Source of the DNA: Chamaesiphon sp. 341R_metabat_111 | GTDB lineage: Bacteria > Cyanobacteriota > Cyanobacteriia > Cyanobacteriales > Chamaesiphonaceae | Assembly (NCBI GenBank): GCA_025351825.1 | Contig: JANXVE010000074.1 | Span: forward strand, 1-47,222 | Direction of reading: 5' to 3' | Length of the DNA stretch: 47,222 bases | Shown here: positions 24,773 to 33,987 of the stretch, piece after piece | How positions within the stretch are numbered: the first letter of the stretch is position 1 | Layout of the letters: each line of letters opens with the position of its first letter | Position numbers and translations under genes: made by a program | The notes under the pieces: generated by a model | Told to the model about the DNA's origin: nothing | Seen by the model: the letters and a program-made list of their open reading frames with translations, nothing else | The model's database searches: none

Positions 24773-26374
24773 ATGAGTCTCGATCGTCAGAACCTCGAAT
24801 CTTTCCAATTAGTCCGCCGAATTATACTAGGAATACTAACTATCTTTGTCTCGTACAAGCTGATTTTCTCATTAATTGGCACGATCGACAGACCCCAGAT
24901 TCAGGGCAAATTTGAGCTATACCAAACCAATCTCGTGCTGGTAGCTGCTGAGTGGAAACCCACGACAGAATTGGAAGGGTTGGGTGCATTACAGACAGCA
25001 ATCATCGGCACGGACTTTCTCAAAGCAGCGACTCAACAATATGAAGCTGCACGATCGAGTGATGTTCAAGCAATTGAAAAGCTTAACTTTAGTTTAGCAG
25101 GTCTAGCAGCAGAATCGACCGACAAAGATAGCAAACAATCGATCGCACTGCAAACCAACTTAATTAACAAGACAATTTCTGCCGCCCAGCTTGAAATAGA
25201 CAAAATAGATCTGCGAATCGGGATTTTGCAAGCAGCAAGCAAACAACCAGAGCAAGCAATTAAAACTTGGCAAAAGGTTGGAACTACTTCTGGACAACCG
25301 ACATCAAAGAATATTTCGGCATCATTAATCGATATCTGGAAACAACCATCAGGAATCGATCGTAATAATGCACCCCAAATTGAAGCTGAAATTAACACCA
25401 ACTTTGATGGTTGGTTTCGAGACAGGATTCAAGCTCAACTGTACACTGACTTAGGCGAAAAAACTGAATTAGCCAGCCTCTTACAAGCAGAACAACTAAA
25501 AGCGCAAAATGCTTTGATTAAGCTAGGCTTAAATACCATTCCACGAGTGTTATTCGGACTTAGTGGTGTTGGCTTGATTGTCTTTTTTACAGTGAGATTT
25601 ATTATCCTGTTGTTCCAACGCCAGAAAAGTCAATCGATCTCAGATGTCCTGCTCACAAATATCGATACGCCGTGGGTATCTCCTTGGGATTGGGAAATTG
25701 TCTGGCAAGTATTCATGCTGGGTTTCTTTTTCGTCGGTCAGTTTTTGCTCCCGTTTATTTTTGGAGCCTTGATTAGTCCTGGTTCACTAACAATGCGCGG
25801 ACAGGGAATTTATGTATTTGCTAGTTATGCATCAATGTCTATTTTGACAATCGGTGTACTGTATCTATCAATTAAATCTCACCTACCCTTACCACCAGAT
25901 TGGTTTAAATTTAATTGGAAATCTAATTGGCTGCTGTGGGGCATTGGCGGCTATTTAGTTGCTACGCCAATTGTGATTGTTGTTTCGATCCTGAATGAGA
26001 AAATCTGGCAAGGACAAGGCGGTAGCAATCCACTGCTGCAAATCGTCCTAGAAGGCAAAGATTCGACAGCATTGCTGCTATTTTTCCTGACTGCGGCAGT
26101 CGCAGCACCACTGTTTGAGGAATTCCTATTTAGAGGATTTCTCCTGCCTTCACTGACCCGCTATGTACCTGTGTGGGCAGCAATTTGTTTGAGTGGTTTA
26201 CTATTTGGAGTAGCTCATCTGAGTCTATCCGAAATCATCCCCCTCACAACCCTCGGAATTATCTTAGGCATCGTTTATGCCCGCACCAAAAATCTCCTTG
26301 CACCGATGCTCTTACACAGTCTGTGGAATAGCACCACCTTAATTAGTTTATACATCTTAGGTAGCGGCAATTAG
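24773..26374 (+). CDS. CPBP-family intramembrane metalloprotease
   Basis: A 533-aa protein: one N-terminal helix, a 220-residue periplasmic or lumenal segment with helical, Lys/Gln-rich sequence, then about seven helices including the CAAX-protease/bacteriocin-processing (CPBP, ABI) domain at about 430-530. The catalytic Glu pair is E449-E450 in FEEFLFRGF with Arg455. Later motifs are GVAHLSL and PMLLHSLWNST, giving the metal-binding His residues. Substrates may be prenylated or signal peptides. The large soluble insert is a feature of the cyanobacterial subfamily. Confidence 0.88.
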   Translation: MSLDRQNLESFQLVRRIILGILTIFVSYKLIFSLIGTIDRPQIQGKFELYQTNLVLVAAEWKPTTELEGLGALQTAIIGTDFLKAATQQYEAARSSDVQAIEKLNFSLAGLAAESTDKDSKQSIALQTNLINKTISAAQLEIDKIDLRIGILQAASKQPEQAIKTWQKVGTTSGQPTSKNISASLIDIWKQPSGIDRNNAPQIEAEINTNFDGWFRDRIQAQLYTDLGEKTELASLLQAEQLKAQNALIKLGLNTIPRVLFGLSGVGLIVFFTVRFIILLFQRQKSQSISDVLLTNIDTPWVSPWDWEIVWQVFMLGFFFVGQFLLPFIFGALISPGSLTMRGQGIYVFASYASMSILTIGVLYLSIKSHLPLPPDWFKFNWKSNWLLWGIGGYLVATPIVIVVSILNEKIWQGQGGSNPLLQIVLEGKDSTALLLFFLTAAVAAPLFEEFLFRGFLLPSLTRYVPVWAAICLSGLLFGVAHLSLSEIIPLTTLGIILGIVYARTKNLLAPMLLHSLWNSTTLISLYILGSGN

Positions 26375-26429
26375 GATCGATCGAGCACAGCTAATTATAT
26401 TCACAAATTAAAGTGTCGCAATAGATTAT

Positions 26430-27029
26430 TTACTTAACCGGAGGAGCGATTAGAGCTGGAGTTTTGTCAATCAACTGCCCCTGAGGCTTATTGTCACTAT
26501 TCTCAGGCACAATCCGCAGCTTATAGGTAGTTTTAACCTGAGCATTAGCAGGCGTTTTGCCGATGAATCGCCAGCGGAGATAATTGTAGTCAGTCTCAGG
26601 GACTACTTGTTTGCCGACAGTCGGCTTGGAAGAAAAGGTTTTGCCACCATCAATACTAAATAATAACTCGGCTCCATCGATCGCCATTGCCGAACCTTTG
26701 ACATACTCAGTTCCCTTGGGAATGGGTTGTTTTAGCACCAGATTTTTGAGTGGGCACTGACTATTGTTTTTGGCAACAACCGTATACATAATGATATCAC
26801 CACGCTTTACCGATGCCTTGCCTGCGATCGCCTGAAAGCTGGCGATATTATGCTCACTCATCACTTGCTTGTCCGCCTTGAGCGTGAGCGTGACTAGCTT
26901 GGATGCAGGCAGGGGATCGACACAAGCTGTTGGCTTCCGGATCCTAGCCTGAACCGGAAGTTGTGGCGTGAACAACATAGTTGAGAGCATTCCAATACCA
27001 GCAAGAATGACGATCGAGAACTTGGACAT
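26430..27029 (-). CDS. Exported DUF11-like repeat protein
   Basis: A 199-aa protein from the ATG at 27029. MSKFSIVILAGIGMLSTMLF is a signal peptide with cleavage near QA|RI. The body (about 75-175) is a single beta-sandwich of the DUF11 (conserved repeat) type: RGDIIMYTVVAKNNSQCPLK, then QPIPKGTEYVKGSAM and YLRWRFIGKTPAN. Such domains occur in surface or adhesion proteins. One Cys pair is possible (C36 region and C110 region). The upstream in-frame extension to 27170 has no signal-like start. No partner gene is evident. Confidence 0.8.
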   Translation of the reverse strand: MSKFSIVILAGIGMLSTMLFTPQLPVQARIRKPTACVDPLPASKLVTLTLKADKQVMSEHNIASFQAIAGKASVKRGDIIMYTVVAKNNSQCPLKNLVLKQPIPKGTEYVKGSAMAIDGAELLFSIDGGKTFSSKPTVGKQVVPETDYNYLRWRFIGKTPANAQVKTTYKLRIVPENSDNKPQGQLIDKTPALIAPPVK

Positions 27030-27309
27030 GGTAATCTGTAGTAGAGCGATGATTGGAGCTATGTAGATTGAGACGATCGAACAGTGAGAAAGTTGCCCAA
27101 TAAATTGTAACTGTAAAATGACAGCGTATCGGTTACACCTTTCGTCGGTTGTAAGTTTCTGAACTCGCAAGGACGCTTTTTGACAATTTGGATCGGGCGC
27201 GATCGTGGTCGAACCTGATATCCTAGAAACACACAGCGAAGCTGCAATGCTCTTTTTTCAAGAAGCTCCGCTCACAAATGCATCGAACTGCGTCACCAAA
27301 TTATAGACA

Positions 27310-28494
27310 ATGACTTTAGACTGGATCAGCCCTGCCGAACGCCTCCAATCCTTGCCCCAATATGTATTTGCTCGGCTGGATGAACTCAAAGCCAGTGCCC
27401 GCAGTCAGGGGGTAGATCTGATTGACTTGGGCATGGGCAATCCAGATGGTGCCGCACCTGCTCCAGTCATTGCGGCTGCCAAGGATGCCCTGGACGAAGC
27501 CACTAATCACGGCTATCCCCCATTTGAAGGAACTGCCAATTTTCGGGGTTCGATCGCCAACTGGTATTATCGTCGCTATGGTGTCACCCTCGATCCCAAT
27601 AGTGAGGCTCTGCCACTGCTTGGCTCCAAGGAAGGCTTGGCACATCTGGCTCTGGCTTACATCAATCCTGGCGATACAGTACTAGTCCCCAGTCCAGCAT
27701 ACCCCGTTCACTTTCGAGGCCCTGTGATCGCAGGTGCAAATATTCATAACATCATCCTCAAACCGGAAAATGATTGGGAAATCGATCTCAATGATATCCC
27801 TGAAGATGTAGCGCGCAAAGCCAAAATCCTCTTCTTCAACTACCCCAGCAATCCCACAGGTGCAACCGCACCCCGCTCCTTCTTTGAAGATGTCGTCGCC
27901 TTCGCTCACGAGTACAAGATCATGCTCGTCCACGATCTCTGCTATGCAGAACTCGCCTTCGACGGCTACAAGCCCACCAGCCTGCTCGAAATACCTGGAG
28001 CCAAGGAAATCGGTGTCGAGTTCCATACCCTCTCCAAAACCTACAATATGGCAGGCTGGCGCGTCGGTTTTGTCGTCGGCAATAGTCAGATCATCCAAGG
28101 ACTCCGCAAGCTCAAAACCAACCTCGACTATGGTATTTTTTCCGCACTCCAAACTGCCGCTCAGACAGCCCTAGAGCTTCCCGATGAATATGTCACCCAA
28201 GTGCAAACCCGCTACCGCGAACGCCGCGATTTCATGATTGAGGGGTTGGCTAAATTAGGCTGGAAGATTAAACCCACCAAAGCCACAATGTATCTGTGGA
28301 TTCCCTGCGCGGTAGGTTGGAATTCCACCGATTTCGCCCTGATGGTATTGCAAAAAACAGGTGTTGTCTTCACCCCTGGAAATGCGTTTGGGATTGGCGG
28401 TGAAGGATATGTCCGCATCAGTCTCATCGCCGATCTCGACAGATTGGGCGAAGCGATTCAACGACTTGTAGATGCTGGAATTCGCTATGAGTAA
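27310..28494 (+). CDS. Class I/II PLP aminotransferase (LL-DAP/aspartate type)
   Basis: A 394-aa fold-type I PLP enzyme. The PLP lysine is in LSKTYNMAGWRVGF (about 237-250), NYPSNPTGA is the phosphate/carboxylate loop, and the Arg for the substrate carboxylate is in VRISLI near the end. MTLDWISPAERLQSLPQYVF resembles cyanobacterial aminotransferases annotated as LL-diaminopimelate or aspartate aminotransferase. The reaction would be transamination in lysine or aspartate metabolism; specificity cannot be fixed by reading. Monocistronic, with a strong hairpin just after the stop codon. Confidence 0.88.
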   Translation: MTLDWISPAERLQSLPQYVFARLDELKASARSQGVDLIDLGMGNPDGAAPAPVIAAAKDALDEATNHGYPPFEGTANFRGSIANWYYRRYGVTLDPNSEALPLLGSKEGLAHLALAYINPGDTVLVPSPAYPVHFRGPVIAGANIHNIILKPENDWEIDLNDIPEDVARKAKILFFNYPSNPTGATAPRSFFEDVVAFAHEYKIMLVHDLCYAELAFDGYKPTSLLEIPGAKEIGVEFHTLSKTYNMAGWRVGFVVGNSQIIQGLRKLKTNLDYGIFSALQTAAQTALELPDEYVTQVQTRYRERRDFMIEGLAKLGWKIKPTKATMYLWIPCAVGWNSTDFALMVLQKTGVVFTPGNAFGIGGEGYVRISLIADLDRLGEAIQRLVDAGIRYE

Positions 28495-28497
28495 AAC

Positions 28498-28555
28498 AGC
28501 TCAAAATCAATGGTAGGGGCAATTCATGAATTGCCCCTACCATTGATTTTGAGCT
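28498..28555. terminator. 58-bp perfect palindrome (terminator/repeat)
   Basis: AGCTCAAAATCAATGGTAGG...CCTACCATTGATTTTGAGCT: 28498-28526 is the exact reverse complement of 28527-28555, with no spacer. It starts 4 bp after the aminotransferase stop. The core GGGGCAATTCATGAATTGCCCC is a recurrent cyanobacterial hairpin. Probably a terminator. Confidence 0.85.
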
Positions 28556-28602
28556 ACGGGAGCTATTTTTGTTTCCAAAAGCAGGCTGCTAGTAAATTAA
28601 GT

Positions 28603-29682
28603 ATGGCAATCTTTTTTATTGTTATCTGTATCGTCGGAATTATCCTTTTACCCTACTGGATAATTCGGGCTAATCCATTTTCCAAACCATCAGGAAAATG
28701 GAACGTTGGCACATCAAATCTAATTTGGGATTCCTCTAATCACTCAGGAATAATTGCTAAGGTATGGTATCCAACGGATATTGAAAATGTTACGCCCAGT
28801 CCTTATTTAAGTAAGCTTGGACAAAATTTCTCTTCAAACATAGTTGTAAACCTACTGCTAAAACTGATATTTAGTAATCTCTTTCTAGGTCACATTAAAA
28901 CCCCAGTATCGATCGATGTAACACCTAGTCAATCTCCAGCAGGATTTCCTGCGATCCTGTTTTCACCTGGTTGGTTCGGTATTAATTCGCTGAACACATT
29001 TTACGGCTTAGAATTTGCCAGTCATGGTTTTATTGTAATTGGTATTAATCATCCTGGCTCAAGCATTGGTACGATGCTTGCAGATGGATCGCAAATAAGC
29101 TTCGATTCAGATGGTTTTGATAACCCCGAATTATTAGCTAGTAAAATTACCGTAGAGCGAGCAAACGACCTATCAATGGTTTTAGATCGAGTCATCAGTT
29201 TAAATGATAATCGTGCTTCCTTCTTATATCAAAGAATTAATACCAGTCAAATATTTGCAGCAGGACATTCAATTGGCGGTTCAGCTAGCTTTGCTGCTTG
29301 TGGTCAAGATCTGCGAATCTCTAAAAGTGTTAATTTTGATGGTTTCTTTTTTATGGAAGAAATCGACCTCAGTTGTCCAGATAAAGAATTTTTGCTAATT
29401 CAACCAGATCGTCTTAACTCTAGAGCGAAAGATAAAAATTCTCAAGACAAATTTAGTATAATGATGGCAAAAGATAGCGTGCGAATCACTGACCTTGCAA
29501 GTAGTTCAAATTTCCATCATCTTTTATTTCTATCTATAACTCATGTGAGCTTTACGGATTTACCACTGGTGATTAATCCGACCTTTAGTAAAACAATAAG
29601 TTTGTTTGGCAAGGCAGATGGACTCGATCTATTATTAAAAACAGCGAGAGTGACAATGGATTTTTTCAACAAGCAAACTTAA
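28603..29682 (+). CDS. Alpha/beta hydrolase, PAF-acetylhydrolase type
   Basis: A 359-aa protein with an N-terminal membrane anchor (MAIFFIVICIVGIILLPYWI) then an alpha/beta hydrolase. The nucleophile elbow GHSIGGS holds the catalytic Ser. SPGWFGINSLNTF near residue 125 carries the oxyanion loop. The His is in LSITHVSFTDLPL, as in plasma PAF-acetylhydrolase/lipase families. It likely hydrolyses short-chain esters or oxidised phospholipids at the membrane. I chose the ATG at 28603; an upstream in-frame ATG (28510) would translate the palindrome and is less likely. Confidence 0.82.
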   Translation: MAIFFIVICIVGIILLPYWIIRANPFSKPSGKWNVGTSNLIWDSSNHSGIIAKVWYPTDIENVTPSPYLSKLGQNFSSNIVVNLLLKLIFSNLFLGHIKTPVSIDVTPSQSPAGFPAILFSPGWFGINSLNTFYGLEFASHGFIVIGINHPGSSIGTMLADGSQISFDSDGFDNPELLASKITVERANDLSMVLDRVISLNDNRASFLYQRINTSQIFAAGHSIGGSASFAACGQDLRISKSVNFDGFFFMEEIDLSCPDKEFLLIQPDRLNSRAKDKNSQDKFSIMMAKDSVRITDLASSSNFHHLLFLSITHVSFTDLPLVINPTFSKTISLFGKADGLDLLLKTARVTMDFFNKQT

Positions 29683-29690
29683 ATTGAGAT

Positions 29691-29975
29691 ATGTCTAATC
29701 AACCTGTTTGGGAAAAAGAAATTAGTAATGTATTTACACTGATTGAATATCCAGCCACAACAAAAGAACCCCGCTGTCTGATTATTGGTGGTGATAAATC
29801 TGGAGCGGACAAGACTAAGACGCTCTCACTATTCTTTCAGGCTTGGGGACTCGATCGAGAAACGATTACAAATCTACAATGCTCGATCGTTTTTGAAGCT
29901 GTGGTGGAAATTGGCATCGTCGATGAGATTGCTGGCTTTACCTTTAAAGATGCCTTAGCCTGGGCTAGTGATTAA
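29691..29975 (+). CDS. Hypothetical protein, 94 aa
   Basis: A short soluble protein starting MSNQPVWEKEISNVFTLIEY, 8 bp after the lipase-like gene, so probably co-transcribed. Segments RCLIIGGDKSGADKTKTLSL and SIVFEAVVEIGIVDEIAGFT suggest alternating strands and helices. No motif or membrane segment is obvious, and I do not recognise the family. Confidence 0.6.
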   Translation: MSNQPVWEKEISNVFTLIEYPATTKEPRCLIIGGDKSGADKTKTLSLFFQAWGLDRETITNLQCSIVFEAVVEIGIVDEIAGFTFKDALAWASD

Positions 29976-30096
29976 TTTTTCTGGATGAGCGGAAATGCTG
30001 CTACTTCAAATCGCTCAAGTGAGCTTAGATCGATCGCTGTAAAATTCTGACCCTAAACTGGCACAATAAGAGAGATACCCTGCCGCAATCTGTGTA

Positions 30097-31635
30097 ATGA
30101 TTTTCCCCAGTTTCGATCGATTCAGTCAGCTCGCTAGCCAAGGTAACTTTATCCCCGTTTATCAAGAATGGGTTGCAGATCTAGATACCCCCGTTTCGGC
30201 ATGGTATAAGGTGTGCGCGGGTCAACCCTACAACTTTTTGCTGGAATCTGTCGAAGGTGGCGAAACTGTCGGACGGTATAGTTCCCTGGGTTGCAATCCG
30301 CTGTGGATATTGGAAACTAGGGGCGACAACACCACCCAAACTCATCGCGACGGGACGATTACCAAATTTACAGGCGATCCGTTTCAGATATTAGCTGATT
30401 GTCTAGAGCCTTACAAACCAGTCAAACTGCCACAACTTCCAAGCGGAATTGGGGGAGTATTTGGCTTCTGGGGCTACGAATTGATGAAATGGATTGAATC
30501 TAGGGTACCCGTCCATCCAGCTAGTGCGGAAGACTTGCCAGATGGCTTGTGGATGCAGGTTGACCATTTGATCGTGTTCGATCAGGTGAAGCGGAAGATT
30601 TGGGCGATCGCCTATGCAGATGTGGGAGCTTGTGATGGTAATCTCGAATTGGCATACACTCAGGCGATCGATCGAGTCAAAACCCTAGTTGAAAAGCTCA
30701 AACAACCGCTCACATCTAATTTTCTCGAATGGACTCCACCCCAGCCCAGTCCGCCCCTAACCGAATTACCACCCGAATATACCAGCAATACTTCCAAAGC
30801 TGAATTCTGCGCCAACGTCATCAAAGCCAAGGCGCATATTACCGCTGGCGATATCTTCCAAGTCGTTGTTTCCCAGCGGTTATCGACTACCTATCCTGGC
30901 GATCCGTTCGATTTGTATCGATCGCTCAGATTGGTCAATCCCTCTCCCTATATGGCGTATCTCAACTTTAGCGACTGGCAGATTATTGGTTCTAGTCCTG
31001 AGGTGATGGTGCGTGCCGATCTCGATCGAGATGGCACACTCAAAGCCACCCTGCGCCCCCTAGCTGGTACTCGGCGGCGGGGACAAACACCAGAAGAAGA
31101 TGATGCCCTAGCCCTAGAACTCCTGGCTGATACCAAGGAAGTTGCCGAACATGTGATGTTGGTAGATTTGGGACGGAACGATTTAGGACGAGTTTGTAAA
31201 AGTGGGACGGTAGTAGTTGATAAACTAATGACGATCGAGCGTTATTCTCATGTGATGCACATTGTCAGCAATGCTACCGGACAGCTTGCCCCAAACAAAA
31301 CAGCTTGGGATTTGCTCAAGGCTTGCTTTCCAGCGGGGACAGTCAGCGGCGCACCCAAGATTCGCGCCCTGGAAATCATCCATGCTTTAGAAGGCTGTCG
31401 GCGGGGAGCTTATTCGGGAGTATATGGTTATTATGATTTTGAGGGTCAACTAAATACGGCGATTACACTGCGGACAATGGTAGTTCGTCCTGACGGTCAG
31501 GGCAATCATACAGTATCTGTCCAAGCGGGAGCGGGATTGGTAGCAGACTCGGATCCAGTGACAGAGTATGAGGAAACTCTCAATAAAGCGCGGGGCTTAC
31601 TGGAAGCAATTCGATGTTTGGCTGTCGATCGATAA
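30097..31635 (+). CDS. trpE: Anthranilate synthase component I
   Basis: The 512-aa chorismate-using subunit of anthranilate synthase, first step of tryptophan synthesis; it needs the TrpG glutaminase, not in this window. The feedback-inhibition motif NFLLES (about 46-51) is present. Catalytic segments include LRPLAGTRRRG, DLGRNDLGRV, FPAGTVSGAPKIRA and the C-terminal AGAGLVADSDPVTEYEET. Length and motifs indicate a complete, Trp-sensitive enzyme rather than PabB. The next gene, a P450, starts 7 bp after the stop codon. Confidence 0.94.
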   Translation: MIFPSFDRFSQLASQGNFIPVYQEWVADLDTPVSAWYKVCAGQPYNFLLESVEGGETVGRYSSLGCNPLWILETRGDNTTQTHRDGTITKFTGDPFQILADCLEPYKPVKLPQLPSGIGGVFGFWGYELMKWIESRVPVHPASAEDLPDGLWMQVDHLIVFDQVKRKIWAIAYADVGACDGNLELAYTQAIDRVKTLVEKLKQPLTSNFLEWTPPQPSPPLTELPPEYTSNTSKAEFCANVIKAKAHITAGDIFQVVVSQRLSTTYPGDPFDLYRSLRLVNPSPYMAYLNFSDWQIIGSSPEVMVRADLDRDGTLKATLRPLAGTRRRGQTPEEDDALALELLADTKEVAEHVMLVDLGRNDLGRVCKSGTVVVDKLMTIERYSHVMHIVSNATGQLAPNKTAWDLLKACFPAGTVSGAPKIRALEIIHALEGCRRGAYSGVYGYYDFEGQLNTAITLRTMVVRPDGQGNHTVSVQAGAGLVADSDPVTEYEETLNKARGLLEAIRCLAVDR

Positions 31636-31642
31636 TTAATTT

Positions 31643-33004
31643 ATGGCAAGTTATATGAAATCACTTCCGACGATTACTACACCCGCATCACTTCAGCTCT
31701 GGCAGTGGATTAACGCGCCACTTGAGTACCTGCACAAGTACGATCGACAGTGTGGTGATATCTGCGCAGTCACCATGTCTGGTAGCCTCAATCAAGCGAT
31801 TATGGTCAGTCATCCCCAGACGATTCAGCAGCTACTGACCAACGACACCAAGCAATTTACGGCACCTGGATCGATCAATCAAATCTTAGAGCCATTCTTG
31901 GGTCAGCGGGGAGTGACCTTACTGGATGGAGCCGAGCATCGTCAACGCCGACAGCTTTTGATGCCCCAGTTTCATGGCGACAAAATTCGGGCTTATACTC
32001 AGCTAATTTGTGCCGTAACCAAGGATCTGATTGCCGAATGGTCGATCGGCGAGACAATTAATCTGCGGGAGCAAATGCAGTCGATTTCGCTGTCGGTAAT
32101 CTTGCAAGCTGTGTTTGGACTGTACAAAGGCGAACGCTACGATTTAATTCGAGATGGGTTGCTCAAAGTTCTCGCCCTAATTGAATCGCCCCTGAACGCT
32201 AGCTTTCTACTGATTCCGGCATTGCAGCAAGATTTAGGAGCATGGAGTCCCTGGGGCAAATTTGTCCGAGATCGTGCAGCACTCGATCGATTAATCTATC
32301 GGGAAATTAGCGACCGTCGCCACAATTATGACCCCAATCGATCGGACATTCTCACCCTCTTAATCGGTGCTCAGGATGCCGATGGTCAGGAGATGACGGA
32401 TACCGAGCTGCATGATGAACTAATGACATTGCTGTTTGCCGGACATGAAACCACGGCAACGGCAATCTCCTGGGCAATTTATTGGGTGAATTATTTGCCA
32501 GAAGTTAAGCAAAAATTACTGACCGAACTTGCCACAATTGGCACTGACAGAGATCCGATCGCAATTAGCAAATTACCATATCTGAATGCAGTTTGTTCAG
32601 AGACTCTTCGCATTTATCCAGTCGCAATGTTGACTTTTCCGCGCATTACCCAAGAAACAGTCACTCTCCAGGGCTACGAAATTGAGCCAGGGCGGATCGT
32701 CTCCGGCTGTATTTACCTCACCCATCACCGCGAAGATCTCTATCCCGAACCCCATCTGTTTAAGCCCGAACGTTTCCTAGAACGACAGTTCTCTCCCTAT
32801 GAATATCTCCCCTTTGGGGGCGGTAGTCGTCGCTGTATTGGCATGGCTCTAGCCCAGCTCGAATTGAAATTGGTGCTGGTGGAAATGCTCACTCACTGCC
32901 AACTGGAGCTGATAGGTAAGTTACCAGTAGTTCCGGTGCGCCGAGGCCTTACTCTGGGGCCAAAAGGTGGAATTGAGGCGAGAGTAGTATCATCGATTAG
33001 TTAG
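31643..33004 (+). CDS. Cytochrome P450, CYP110-like
   Basis: A 453-aa haem monooxygenase. The I-helix is LLFAGHETTATAISW, the K-helix ExxR is ETLRIYP (Glu and Arg present), and the haem-binding loop FGGGSRRCIGMALAQLEL carries the Cys ligand. The overall form matches the cyanobacterial CYP110 family, which hydroxylates fatty acids, alkanes or terpenes in studied members. Only 7 bp separate it from trpE, so co-transcription is likely. A second in-frame ATG four codons in is possible. Redox partners are not in the window. Confidence 0.9.
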   Translation: MASYMKSLPTITTPASLQLWQWINAPLEYLHKYDRQCGDICAVTMSGSLNQAIMVSHPQTIQQLLTNDTKQFTAPGSINQILEPFLGQRGVTLLDGAEHRQRRQLLMPQFHGDKIRAYTQLICAVTKDLIAEWSIGETINLREQMQSISLSVILQAVFGLYKGERYDLIRDGLLKVLALIESPLNASFLLIPALQQDLGAWSPWGKFVRDRAALDRLIYREISDRRHNYDPNRSDILTLLIGAQDADGQEMTDTELHDELMTLLFAGHETTATAISWAIYWVNYLPEVKQKLLTELATIGTDRDPIAISKLPYLNAVCSETLRIYPVAMLTFPRITQETVTLQGYEIEPGRIVSGCIYLTHHREDLYPEPHLFKPERFLERQFSPYEYLPFGGGSRRCIGMALAQLELKLVLVEMLTHCQLELIGKLPVVPVRRGLTLGPKGGIEARVVSSIS

Positions 33005-33012
33005 TTCGATCG

Positions 33013-33135
33013 TTAATTTTGACTCAACCAAGCTTCTAAATCGGTAAAACTGGTAAATTCCAACAGTGCTGCACCGAAAGATTCCAGGGGATCGAATTTC
33101 CAACACCAGGGTTGTTGGGTTTCGAGACTCAACGT
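33013..33135 (-). pseudogene. Remnant of a DUF4351-like C-terminus
   Basis: The minus strand from 33135 to a stop at 33013 encodes 40 residues ending FGAALLEFTSFTDLEAWLSQ-N, like the C-terminal GEALLDFSSLTDLEAWL helix pair of DUF4351 proteins, common at the ends of Rpn/PD-(D/E)XK transposase-like proteins. A stop codon sits directly upstream and there is no start. It is a likely leftover of a gene related to, or once fused with, the gene upstream. Confidence 0.4.
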
Positions 33136-33152
33136 CTAATCGTAGGATTCGA

Positions 33153-33977
33153 TTATTCTTGATTAGACCCTAATTGTTGGAGTTGTTCGATCGACAATTC
33201 AGTAATGCGTGAGATTGTCTCCAGCGGAATATTTTCTCGCAGCATTTTGAGTGCAATTTCCCGCTTACCCTCCTGTTTAGCCGCTTGAATCTGTTCCAAA
33301 TACAAAGGTGATAACTGCATAATTAACTCCCGATCTTCCGGTGGAATAATAGTTCTCGCTTCTAGAGTCACCTTCAGATTACCCAGAAGCTCTAGAGTAT
33401 TCTGACGATAAGGATGACCTGGTGGTAGTTGTGCTACTTCCTCAATCGCTCTTTTTTGCACTCCTTCCTTACCTAACAGTCTAAACCATAGCGTCTCTGG
33501 TGTCCTTGGTAAGCGATGAATCACCACAATTCCAGTCTTCTGTGCTGGTGGCAGTAGATATACCCCTTCCCCAAGTTCGACATCCAGCCTAGCACCTAGA
33601 TTTGTCAACAGAGGATCTGATAAAGTCGGTGTCAGAATCCACAGTGTGGGTAAAATCTCATCTTTAGGCTCCGGCTGCTTATCCCGTTTCGCCGCACGAT
33701 AGATATTCGCATGTAGATCGTAGAGTTTAGACATGCAAGCCCTAATTTGGGGCACCATCACCGAATTGCGAAATGGTTCGAGTACAACAGGAGTGTTAGC
33801 ACATTTACCCAGTAAACCTAAATCAGTTCGATTGAGATTGTTACCTGATGGTGTGAAATAGACATCAACTTCTCGGACTTCAGCCGCAATTTTGTAAGAC
33901 GGCTCAACTTTACCAAAAGGTGAAAGTAAGATTTCTAGAAACTCTTTTGCAAATTCATCATAGGGAAATTTTGTCAT
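33153..33977 (-). CDS. PD-(D/E)XK-like hypothetical protein (Rpn/DUF4351-type neighbourhood)
   Basis: A 274-aa protein starting MTKFPYDEFAKEFLEILLSP. The segment AEVREVDVYF followed by VVLEPFR resembles a PD-(D/E)XK nuclease core (Glu/Asp then beta-strand). The C-terminal EIALKMLRENIPLETISRIT, then LSIEQLQQL, is the repeat-like tail seen in Rpn-family (recombination-promoting nuclease/putative transposase) proteins. It starts 10 bp after exonuclease III on the same strand, so the two nucleases may be co-transcribed. Activity is inferred and no alignment was done. Confidence 0.6.
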   Translation of the reverse strand: MTKFPYDEFAKEFLEILLSPFGKVEPSYKIAAEVREVDVYFTPSGNNLNRTDLGLLGKCANTPVVLEPFRNSVMVPQIRACMSKLYDLHANIYRAAKRDKQPEPKDEILPTLWILTPTLSDPLLTNLGARLDVELGEGVYLLPPAQKTGIVVIHRLPRTPETLWFRLLGKEGVQKRAIEEVAQLPPGHPYRQNTLELLGNLKVTLEARTIIPPEDRELIMQLSPLYLEQIQAAKQEGKREIALKMLRENIPLETISRITELSIEQLQQLGSNQE

Positions 33978-33987
33978 GTCAACAAAG

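Noticed and set aside
28510-28602. Upstream start of the lipase-like gene
   Set aside because: It would translate the palindrome; the ATG at 28603 gives the normal membrane anchor.
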